DNA from: Tieghemiomyces parasiticus
Lineage: Eukaryota; Kickxellomycota; Dimargaritomycetes; Dimargaritales; Dimargaritaceae
Reading direction: 5' to 3'
Assembly: GCA_027575765.1 (NCBI GenBank)
Contig: JANBPT010001007.1
Location: 1 to 16,611, forward strand
Length of the DNA stretch: 16,611 nucleotides
The translations under genes and the position numbers were made by a program. This document shows, one piece after another, positions 9,258 to 16,611 of the stretch (positions within the stretch are counted from its first letter, which is position 1; each line of letters starts with the position of its first letter). The notes beneath the pieces were generated by a model. The model was not told the DNA's origin. It saw only the letters and a program-made list of their open reading frames with translations, and searched no databases.

Positions 9258-10305
9258 GCGACAGGGTTTCATTGCGTCTGCCCCTCCTCAGAGTACCGTT
9301 GTGCTTACCAAAGATAGGGTTGGTAAAGGGAGGTCAACCCTAACAAGTGCAATTTGGCAATGCTTCAAAAGGGGGTGGGGTTTGGCTAATCCACCTTATC
9401 ACTATACCCACCTTGGGTTGGCGTAAGGCTAAAGAGGTGAGTGGTAAGGGTAAGGAAATGGGATAAGGGAATAGCGGAGCTACAAGGGAGTAGCCAAGTG
9501 CTACACAAACAATACAAAGAGAAGGTATAGGAGAAACAACGGAGGGAGGGGGATTTTCAGAAAGGCTGGGGGGGGCTCCAAAGTTATCAATATTTTTTTT
9601 GGGAGGTTTCAGGTTTTGTAGCTAAGGTGGATAAATGAGCACGGCTAACTAGTGGTGATACCAATTGGCCAGGGACTAGGACCAAGGACCAAAGGGAAAA
9701 CAAATCTGTGAATACAAGGGTAAAAGGGGAATGGACAGCAATTCGGGGATAAAGGGCCACACAGGCAATCCACAAAACTAATGTGAACACACCTACTGAA
9801 CCTAAACTTGATCCCAACCCTGTGGGCAACCTACCCTACCCCCTGGGCAATGAATGGTCCTGAGGTTGACCAGCAAAACATACTTAAACTCTGGCAACCC
9901 TTGACCTAAGGAGTCAAATATGTGCTTGATATTAATAAGCCATTCATTCCATAGTACACCCCTACTCATCTGTTATACTATGACACCATATAATGACCAC
10001 TCAGGTTCCCAGACTGCAGGATATTACATTTGATGTGCCTATCCTCTCGCGGGCACATTTGCATTTCTTCATATTACTGTGGATGTCTAAATGACAACTG
10101 TTGAACCACTGGCATCCAGGCTGATGATTACCTTCTCTGCCTTCATGTTTGCCCACCAATTAGTAATCTGAATCACATCTATCACCACTTATAGTCTAAT
10201 CCCACCAGCACCTGGTCACTATATAATGGTGCCATAGTTAGTACCCTTACAACAAGTACCACTCACCTTTTGTTAGCATTTCTACCTTAAAGTTATATTA
10301 CCTTC
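9258..10305. other. CpG-poor spacer, no gene seen
   Basis: This stretch is rich in AG and TG/CA, with only three CpG dinucleotides in 9841-10380. It has a nine-T run ending at 9600 and no open frame with domain-like content. The 80-codon minus-strand frame at 9587-9829 is hydrophobic by chance composition and has no supporting signals. Confidence 0.6.
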
Positions 10306-10311
10306 TTTATT
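10306..10311 (-). terminator. Poly(A) signal AATAAA (minus strand)
   Basis: AATAAA on the minus strand, 85 nt past the TAG that ends the open unit at 10396. Its spacing supports that stop as a genuine 3' gene end. Confidence 0.45.
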
Positions 10312-10395
10312 AAAAAGACCACTAAAACCAACCCAGACTTAAAAACCGTTAGATCATGCCCTAGAAAGCTACCTAGCAATAGAACTGTCACACTG

Positions 10396-11189
10396 CTACT
10401 GATGACCTGAGTCAGGGTCCCGGAATGCAATATTTGCCCACCAAGTTGCCAGCCTTTGGGCACCTTCTGAGGAAACCAATGTCAGAATGACATACAATGC
10501 TGATGCTGCATTCGGAAGATCAGGGGCAAACCGCCTCATCAATATATCCAATGATGATGGTGCAGTATGAGAATGCTCACTGGCCATTGCTATAAGGCCC
10601 GATAGGGCCACTGAGCTGGGTACTTGGCCAGGAATGGCCGGTATATAACCATAGTCAACAAAGACCTTCTGGTTAATATGCCCCACAATGTCTGCAGCAT
10701 CGGGGGCAGCATAGTAGGCCAGGGTGCTCAACGCCACTAGTCCATCAGGACAAGTGGCATTGGGGTCAGAACTGGGAGGTCCCAGGGCTAGGTGGGCTGG
10801 TTGATGGGAGTACAATGTGGGCCACCAGCCAGCAGGTGGCAGTCCTTGGCCCTAATTGGGGGGCCCAGCAGTTGAGTCAGCACTAAGAACTGACGGCGGG
10901 GACGAAGCCTGGTGCATTGCACTAGTGCATGAGTCAAAAACAAATTGACCCTGCAAGGCCGTGTGCATGCATCATTACACCATGTTGGAAAAAAGTGAAA
11001 GGCAGTGAAAAGAAAATTTATAAGATTAGCCTATGTTATATACCCTGAGGCTCTGAACCTGCTTTGCCGCCATTGGCTTGAGGCTCAGTGTCTGCTTGAT
11101 TTCTTACCGTATTGAAGGCCGAGACCAAAACCAGCTGGCGGCACTTGATGTCTGCCTTCTCATTATTGGACCGGTTGCCAGGAAGCATT
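10396..11189 (-). CDS. Unrecognised protein, two exons (whole small gene or 3' end of a larger one)
   Basis: Not assigned to a family. Seen: exon A is 11189-11108. Its acceptor follows a CCTGAC branch site and is the first AG after it. It reads MLPGNRSNNEKADIKCRQLV and ends at ACG|GTAAGA. Exon B is 10851-10396, entered by an AATTAG acceptor that is the first AG after a GCTGAC branch site 30 nt upstream. Both boundaries are phase 0. Exon B begins GQGLPPAGWWPTLYSHQ, then shows helix-like hydrophobic stretches (GLVALSTLAYY, SVALSGLIAMASEH, ASALYVILTLVSSEGAQ) suggestive of an all-alpha repeat protein. The TAG stop is at 10396-10398 and AATAAA follows. Read from the ATG at 11188 the protein is 178 residues. 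A proline-rich 40-nt exon-like piece lies upstream (11426-11387, GTAAGT donor), but its phase does not fit. Codon use is far less GC3-rich than in KRS1 or MTR. If exon B were instead entered at the TTGCAG near 10950, the TAG at 10852-10854 would be a nonsense codon. Confidence 0.42.
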
Positions 11190-11426
11190 CTGTGAAGGAA
11201 GGAAGTTGGGATTATGTGGAAGGATAGAAAAGTCAGGCAATCAAAAGGTTAGTGCTCAATCTAATGTACATGAAGCAACCAGCAACATGCATGTGGTCTC
11301 AGTGGTACCAAATCGAGTATCAATGGGACATACCAGCAACCACTCAGGGTCTACATTGTATGTAATCAACAAAATCCCGGACTTACTTGGTGGTGGTGGC
11401 ACTGGCGGCAAAGGATAAAGACTATT

Positions 11427-13054
11427 CTGTAAAGGATTTACGCTACATAAGCCAGGGTAGGCATATACAGGAGGGATTGGCTATGAAACACTAATAAAAA
11501 CAAATTCACAAACCACAGCTGTAACCAGCAACTTGGTAAAATACACTTCAGCTGCAGAGGGCAACAGCACTAGGGTGGCTGAGTAGAGAAAGCAAATGGT
11601 TGGAGGTAATAACGGCGCTGAAGTGGGGATCAAGACCGTTGGTCAATACCCTCTGGTAGACAGTCAGAGTGACTGCCAAAAGATGTAACAATAACGGGGC
11701 AGGATAAGGGAAAGACAGCTGGTGTGTACATGTGCTGGGCTATACAGAGGAGGTTGAATTGCAATGGGAAGGGTGGGCTGGTGGAGGATGACGGTGGGTT
11801 GGTGGCATTCTACTGTGGGTATGGAGAGTAGAGGGTTTATATATTGCATCTTTTTGATGTGCCAGCTCAGGTATACTGGGCCACATGACATGGTATCAGA
11901 GGCTGGAGGGGGAGGATCATGAACACTGGAGTGGCATTGGGTGCACTGCAATGCCTGGAGGGGGTATGTGCCTGGCGGTGGACGGTTGGGCGGACTCCAC
12001 CGGATCACAATGGGACTCATGAAAGAGGCAGGCGCCATTGCCTTGCAGGGGGGAGACCACCTAGCGCCAGCGGTCCCAACGCGCTTGAACGTACCCAGGT
12101 TCAAGGAAGGCTGGACTCACAATGTCCCAGCGTGCCCATGCACCCTCTCGCTCTCTCTCTCTCTTTCTCTCTTTCTGACTCCGCCCACTTTGCCTAAGCT
12201 CTGGGGCTCAATGGTGAAGGGGTTGTGCACTCTGTCTTGCAGAGATAAGCAGCTTGCCTCCACCATGTCACCATTAAGCTATTATTGAGCCATTCCGCAC
12301 GCTGTTCATGTGAAGATGATGGATTGTACTGTACGGCTGCTATGCAAATGATGCCACTCCCTGTCCCATTTCAATGGTTATCAGTGCAATCCCCCCGGCC
12401 TTGGAAGACTGGGTGCCATGGCATTTTGGCATTGCCCAAGGTTTACCAGTGGTGGTGAGGATGGTGCCTGGATGTTGTAGCATGTGCGGTGCATGATATA
12501 CATACGCCATCTCTGGTCCAATATGCAAAGAGTTATCGTGCTCCCATTCAGCTTATTCTTGCTTTTTTCCCCTCTCCAGTGGTTAGCAGCGGCAGGCTGT
12601 GGTAGTCGCCATTGGCAATGCCAAGTCTGCGACTGGCACACTGTGCATTGAGGTGGACGGCACAGAACCTAGAGCTCCCAAGCAGAAAAAAAACATCCAT
12701 TACGTCCATCTTAACGGATCAATTATCCTCCTCATTTATTTCCAGTGGCTGGGCGTTGGATGGGTGCAGAGCTTATCTATTCATGTGCATTTCCTTCCAT
12801 ACACCTCAGTAAGCAGCGGTCCGGGGCATGCATAAGTCTGTGGTCAAGCGCCAACCATTTCTCAAGAGCAGCCACACTTCTTGCCGGTGCATTGCCAATT
12901 TAACAACCTATATCCAGTCGTTTCAATGATGTCCCATTACTGCCTGAGGGTAGGATGCCAAACAGTTTGGGTCAGTAACCATTTGCCATAATGAAATGCA
13001 AGTAATCACAGCGCTAAATTCTGGCCATAGATCTTAACAGTCTAGTCGGCTCAC
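11427..13054. other. CpG-poor stretch with conflicting exon-like signals on both strands
   Basis: No gene model holds over this stretch. About 11950-12130 has more CpG than its surroundings and is open on both strands (minus: KRVGTAGARWSPP; plus: GLMKEAGAIALQGGDHLAP). The plus strand has three pyrimidine-rich acceptor-like sites at about 12242, 12579 and 12744, and open pieces such as ALEDWVPWHFGIAQGLPVVV (about 12390-12450) and VVVAIGNAKSATGTLCIEVD (about 12600-12660). No donors or phases link them into one reading frame. The minus strand has an open 37-codon piece at 12923-13033 that continues the frame of the next unit to the right. Confidence 0.35.
12143..12176 (+). repeat. CT-rich microsatellite
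   Basis: A pyrimidine run dominated by CT units with TTT interruptions. It could be a polypyrimidine tract of a plus-strand intron, since an acceptor-like TTGCAG lies about 65 bp further on. Confidence 0.7.
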
Positions 13055-13626
13055 TTGCCTCAATGAGTATAACGGCCCCTTCAGTTGATGAGCTAAGGCT
13101 ATAAGTGCCGGTTTCAAGGTGACCTTGGTATTTTTATTATATTTGGGCAGGAACTGAACTGGATCTAGTGACCTGTATTTGATGACAAGCGCCCAGTAAT
13201 CAACCCATAAATTGAGGAGTAAATTGTACCCCCCTGGTGACAAAGGCGTACTGCAGGTGGGGACTGGATTTGGCAGAGGTCCTTCATGAAATTGGCCACA
13301 TCATGCACTCGTCACCGGGGCAGATAGTTGGCAATGTAATGGGCTGTGCGGCCCAGGATGAGTAGAAGCAAGGATAGGTCATTGTAGTGTCTGTAATTGG
13401 TTGGGGACGGTTGGGGCCAAGGGGCAATAGAGCTTACTAAGTATGCAAAAGTAGGGACAGCATGGCTATGGCACCGGAGGGTGGCAAGGTTGTAGCAGTG
13501 ACAGGGAAGCAAGTAAGGTGCATACATATGTGGTGGGTCATTGTGAAGCTCAGATGGTACAGGAGGATATGTGGCCAACGGGGGAAGGGGGAGGGGAAAC
13601 CAACTGGGTTGAGAGCCCTTGGGTTG
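13055..13626 (-). CDS. Unrecognised exon pair, possibly part of a decayed gene
   Basis: Not assigned to a family. Seen: a minus-strand frame is open over 13626-13316, entered by a CATAG acceptor-like site, and ends at CCCCG|GTGACG. A 65-nt intron with a CTGCAG acceptor leads to 13250-13055, which ends at AGGCAA|GTGAGC. The phases match (split CGT codon), giving 169 codons of continuous frame with hydrophobic helix-like stretches (LSLLLLILGRTAHYIANYLP, YNLLLNLWVDYWALVIKYR). No clear branch site is visible in the small intron. Reading on past the GTGAGC, the same frame meets TAA at 13034-13036 and is then open again for 37 codons (DLWPEFSAVITCISLWQMV). That looks like nonsense-interrupted coding sequence, although a missed splice junction is possible. 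It may belong to the same former gene as 10396-11189, which lies on the same strand. Confidence 0.33.
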
Positions 13627-14203
13627 CTATGACCGGGCCTCCTGGGCGCCAGCTGCATGGCATAACATTAGCGGGGACGGTAATGGTCCACCTGTGGTTG
13701 CATGGAATAGGTGCCTGTAAGGCGGGAGAAGGCAGGATAGTCACTGTAAGTAGTGGTGGAAGGCGTGATGGCAATGCAAGTACATTAGAGACATGCCAGT
13801 GCATAACTAGGGGGAGGTGCGGTGAGTATCATTCGTAGAAAGGGGAAGACGGGATGGTCAATTGTGCCCTGGGGTTGGTTGGGAGCTGCTGGGTGCAGTG
13901 TCTGGCATTGGAATGACCCACCACAAGCACGAGTGGACCATGGTGGCTCCACCTTTCCTCCGGGCCAGCTCCTCCCCCACAAAAAACCATCACAGCCAAC
14001 CCAGCTGCTACAATACTGCGTTACACCTCCTCATGAGCAGTATCGCCAGAGGGATCACATCTTTAACTGTCAGCCTCTCCGGGCCCTTATTGTGGCCTGA
14101 ATGGCAGTTCTACTAGGGTTATCCTTCACTCACTATTGCTGATTTAGCCCTATCTAGCTCTAGCAGCTTGCCAACTCCCAATGACGGCCATTGTGTCCCT
14201 CTG

Positions 14204-14457
14204 ACCACCACTCACCAGCCTGCCCAAAAGATCTTAGCCGGCAGAGGCACCCAGCCCATACTACCAGAGGCCATTGGCCAAATCCACGCTCCACATGTCA
14301 GTATTTGTGTTGTTGACTGGTGCAAGAGTATTACCATTGTACCACTACGGCACTGGCTCACTTGTTTTGTAAGGATTGTTTATGCTAAAGCCTAGCCTCC
14401 CAGGATTCCCATCCTTCTCACCTTGACTACGTGGCTATTTCCAGGGCAAACTATCAT
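14204..14457 (-). pseudogene. Kelch-repeat-like fragment
   Basis: Seen on the minus strand: ATG at 14457 and 12 codons to AAG|GTGAGA (14422); a GCCGTAG acceptor and 14344-14265 (NTDMWSVDLANGLW); a 45-nt intron; then a third piece from 14219 (LVSGGQRDTMAV) that stays open to a TAG shortly beyond this span. All three joins are in phase. The core NTLAP..N-N-T-DMW-x-VDL-x-x-GLW, followed by VSGG, resembles one blade of a Kelch/galactose-oxidase beta-propeller, where a G-N-T-L..ND-x-W-x-x-DL-x-x-x-W pattern recurs. The usual Gly-Gly pair is replaced by NG, only one blade is visible, and the reading ends soon after. I read it as a relic; chance similarity in a stop-poor region is a real alternative. 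A separate 28-codon exon-like piece lies at 14109-14027 (LTVKDVIPLAILLMRR, GTGTAA donor). Confidence 0.25.
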
Positions 14458-14503
14458 TGTCAAATTCCAGTGGGGCAGAGGTGTCTATACATGACCCTTA
14501 TCC

Positions 14504-15735
14504 TCAGTTCACCGGTTGATCTATTTTAAACAACCGCACTTGACCTGGCTGATCCTCATGGAAAAACTGGTGTGGTACAGAGTGCAAATCAATCTCGGTT
14601 TGCTGCAGCGGATGTTGACCTGGATGGGTAAGGAAAGAACGTTGGCACATATTGTGTCACAAGGTCAGTCTGAGTTGAAAAGTTGGTGAACCCAGTCGGC
14701 ATATTGTGGCCAGGTACGGCAGCCATCAGCCCAGGGCTGCAGATCGGCACTAAACTTACCCAGGGTGGCCAGGAACAGTCCAAAGGTCATCTCATTGCGG
14801 ACCGTGGAGGCCAGGTATACTGTACATTTAGCACGGGTCAGGGTGGCCACGACCCGGACCAGGGCCGGCACGATGGAGGGATCATACACAAGGTCGGCAC
14901 CAAACACGGTGTAGCCCGAATACGCTGATGCGGCGCCTTGGTCAAACCGTTCCCAGTCCAGTGTCACCACGCGCACAGGTACACTGGCCGGATGACAGGT
15001 CCGATGGATTGTGGCATTGGCCTCGAGTAGGCGGAGGACGTCCGGGTGATAGTCGCTCAGGACTACATCCCTGGCGGTGGCCGTCGTCGCTAACGTGGCG
15101 CAGGTCAGACCAACCAGGCCTGTACCGCTGCCGAGCTCAAGTACGCCGTGTTCAATTAGGGGGCGAGGATTGGTAGGGTCAGTGGCAGTGTTGGGGGTGC
15201 AATACAGAACGTACTCGGCCAGCCTCAGTGCAGCCTCCCAGGTGCGTAGTCCGGTCGTGCCCTGTGTGATGAGCAGCTGGCCCTCCTTTAGCGTAATGGA
15301 GCGTGGTGCATGCGCCTTGGGTATATCCTGGGATACAGGTGACCCCGCGGTGGAATTGTCCAGGCAGTACGTCTTGTAGCACATCTCCTGCGGCACCCCG
15401 CCCGTTGGTGGTATCGTGGCCAGGAGATCCAGGTAGTATGTGAGGAGGTCCTCGTCTACGCCCACGTTACCCACACGCTCCACTCGGGCCAGGTAGGCCT
15501 TGAGGAACCCGCGGAGGTAGGCCGGGGCCGGTGGGTAACGCCGGACGGTTGGGTCCAGGATGATATGGTGGTACACCCAGGTCTGGAACTGGGGCGTGAC
15601 CAGGAGGTCCAGGGACTGATCAGCAGTAGTTTCTCCCACACCAAATTGCAAGAGGTGGAGGGGCACCATCTGGAGGACCTGGCGGCGGAGGTGGTGGGCC
15701 AGGTGCCGGGCCTCGGCCGCGGGCTGGTCAGCCAT
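14504..15735 (-). CDS. EEF2KMT: EEF2KMT / FAM86-type eEF2-lysine methyltransferase, two exons
   Basis: The enzyme is a class I (seven-beta-strand) SAM methyltransferase; family members methylate a lysine of elongation factor 2 in the cytosol. Exon 1 is 15735-14760 (ends LFLATLG, CTGG|GTAAGT). The intron is 14759-14620 (140 nt), with a CTGAC branch site, and the first AG after it is the acceptor. Exon 2 is 14619-14504 and ends in TGA. The total is 363 residues. The FAM86 N-terminal helical domain spans about 5-110. SAM motif I is LELGSGTGLVGL (199-210). An acidic loop SDYHPDVL (227-234) and the family-typical ADLVYDPS (280-287) follow, then YLASTVRNEMTF. Exon 2 supplies the expected C-terminal strands (IDLHSVPHQFF and GQVRLFKI), as in yeast relatives that end with an IYK/LFK-like strand. 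Reading through the intron gives 356 residues with an unrelated tail ending LFNSD, which I reject. The in-frame ATG at 15735 fits the family start. Confidence 0.92.
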
Positions 15736-16577
15736 GTCTAAATGGGTCTGTGCGGTAGGATGGAGAGGCCAAGGGGGGGGCTACAAGGCATTCGACGGGG
15801 CAGATGGGCACTGCCAAGTTTGTACCGGCAGTGATCCTAGCAGCTGGGGTCAGCCACCCAACCAAATCTCCTGACCGACCCGGGCAGCCCCATTTTCCTC
15901 AATCGAGCGTTTGCTCAACTGTTAGCCTCTGGCCGTGGTAGCAAACACAGCTAGCTACACTGAGCTGCGCCCGGGCGTTGCCACAGAACGGTTCGCTTCA
16001 CCGGAGCTCTGTCCCTGACCTGGCCACGCCAGGACTATTTGTAGACCAGGGCAATCATTGAAAAACGGCCTACAGGTAGTCCCCTCTAATCAGCTGACGG
16101 CTTTTATCGCTGCCACACAGATGGCCATACACGGAACAACCCTCCCACCTCCTCTCCTCACACCGGTGACGGTGATCTTGGACTTGATGCGTGGTAGGGC
16201 TCGCTTAATTGCGGTGGGAGCGGGTGGCAGGCCTGGACCCCTTTGACTGGCAGGGGAGATGGCGGGGCAGTGTATTGGTTGTGGGGCGGAGGATGCAGGT
16301 GGCGGTCGTACCTTATCCACGCCGCCGCCCCCCCTCGCCACCAACTGCCCCACAGTACTCTTTACAACTCCGCTTGGAGCACTTCACCTTATCCGCCGCC
16401 GTCGTTGGTCGAATTCTTGCGCTGACCTTCACTGGCTGTCCCACACCGCCGACATTACTTGCCACCCTCGCCACTACTCAACTCCCGGCACATCCTCATT
16501 GTACTTATCGTCGTTTGCTTGCAATTCTCCCCAACGTAACAAACACCCTTTACCCACGGCCTCATCCCTATCGTAGC
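15736..16577. promoter_or_regulatory. Region upstream of EEF2KMT and of a probable right-edge gene
   Basis: This 842-bp stretch lies between the minus-strand EEF2KMT start and a plus-strand ATG at 16578. CpG is frequent again, unlike in 9.3-14.5 kb. No TATA box is clear. One weak two-exon plus-strand reading exists: ATG at 16259, a CAG|GTGGCG donor, a 57-nt intron and a CCCCACAG acceptor, reading MAGQCIGCGAEDA and then about 80 low-complexity codons to TAG just before 16577. I do not call it a gene. Confidence 0.4.
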
Positions 16578-16611
16578 ATGACGAGTGTCCCCGCCCCCGT
16601 GGCCGACCAGC
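16578..16611 (+). CDS. Possible start of a plus-strand gene cut by the window edge
   Basis: ATG followed by ten codons (TSVPAPVADQ) with C/G-rich third positions like the other housekeeping genes. Upstream lies a TAG and UTR-like sequence. Too short for any family call. Confidence 0.3.
   Translation, partial: MTSVPAPVADQ

Noticed and set aside
10918..10929. TGCACTAGTGCA perfect 12-bp palindrome
   Set aside because: An isolated short palindrome in TG/CA-rich DNA with no partner copy or nearby promoter.
12923..13036. Stop-codon reassignment (TAA/TAG read as glutamine) to explain in-frame stops in the CpG-poor block
   Set aside because: KRS1, MTR, MMTAG2 and EEF2KMT have no internal TAA/TAG, and TAA, TAG and TGA all appear as natural ends.
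9300..14500. RIP (repeat-induced point mutation) as the cause of the CpG-poor composition
   Set aside because: RIP typically removes CpA and enriches TpA; here CA and TG remain abundant, and no repeat copies are visible in the window.
9300..14500. Transposable element filling the gap
   Set aside because: No terminal repeats, target-site duplication, transposase, reverse transcriptase or integrase motif was found by eye on either strand.
14665..14759. C-terminal tail ending LFNSD for EEF2KMT
   Set aside because: It lies inside a well-supported intron; the downstream exon gives the expected family C-terminus.

Overview
The window is nuclear DNA from a eukaryote, most likely an early-diverging fungus. 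The genes are compact and GC-rich with few introns. Those introns are short (about 115-220 nt), start with GT(A/G)AGT-like donors, carry CTAAC/CTGAC-type branch sites and usually end at the first AG after the branch site. A full-length vitamin B12-dependent methionine synthase argues against Ascomycota and Basidiomycota, which typically use the B12-independent MetE. No finer taxonomic placement is possible from the sequence.

Layout, left to right. (1) The left edge holds the last two exons of an Iwr1-type RNA polymerase II nuclear-import factor (+, 1-329). It converges on an MMTAG2-family protein (-, 455-1175) whose first coding exon is only 22 nt. (2) A 613-bp divergent promoter region containing a TCACGTGA palindrome separates MMTAG2 from an intronless cytosolic-type lysyl-tRNA synthetase (+, 1789-3576). 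(3) An 866-bp convergent spacer with a GT microsatellite leads to the methionine synthase gene (-, 4443-8458). Its two exons join into a 1265-residue protein. (4) A small CpG-containing stretch (about 8.6-9.26 kb) may hold a short plus-strand gene, but I could not settle its exon structure. (5) From about 9.3 to 14.5 kb the sequence is strongly CpG-depleted, TG/CA-rich and has no recognisable intact gene. It does contain exon-like pieces, mostly on the minus strand: a two-exon unit at 10396-11189 with a good branch site, acceptors and poly(A) signal; a two-exon open unit at 13055-13626 followed by an in-frame stop and further open frame; and a Kelch-like fragment at about 14.2-14.46 kb. This block is either an intron-rich gene of different composition or decaying former genes. 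(6) At the right, EEF2KMT (FAM86-type eEF2 lysine methyltransferase; -, 14504-15735) has a short last coding exon that a simple ORF call misses. A probable start of another plus-strand gene sits at the right edge (16578).

The recognised genes are housekeeping genes. Two bear on translation (lysyl-tRNA charging and eEF2 methylation), one on RNA polymerase II import, one on nuclear RNA-associated functions (MMTAG2, poorly understood), and one on methionine and one-carbon metabolism. There is no sign of an operon, CRISPR array, recognisable transposon, tRNA or rRNA. The points most worth following are the B12-dependent enzyme, the sharp composition change at 9.3-14.5 kb with its cryptic exons, and three gene models that depend on introns.
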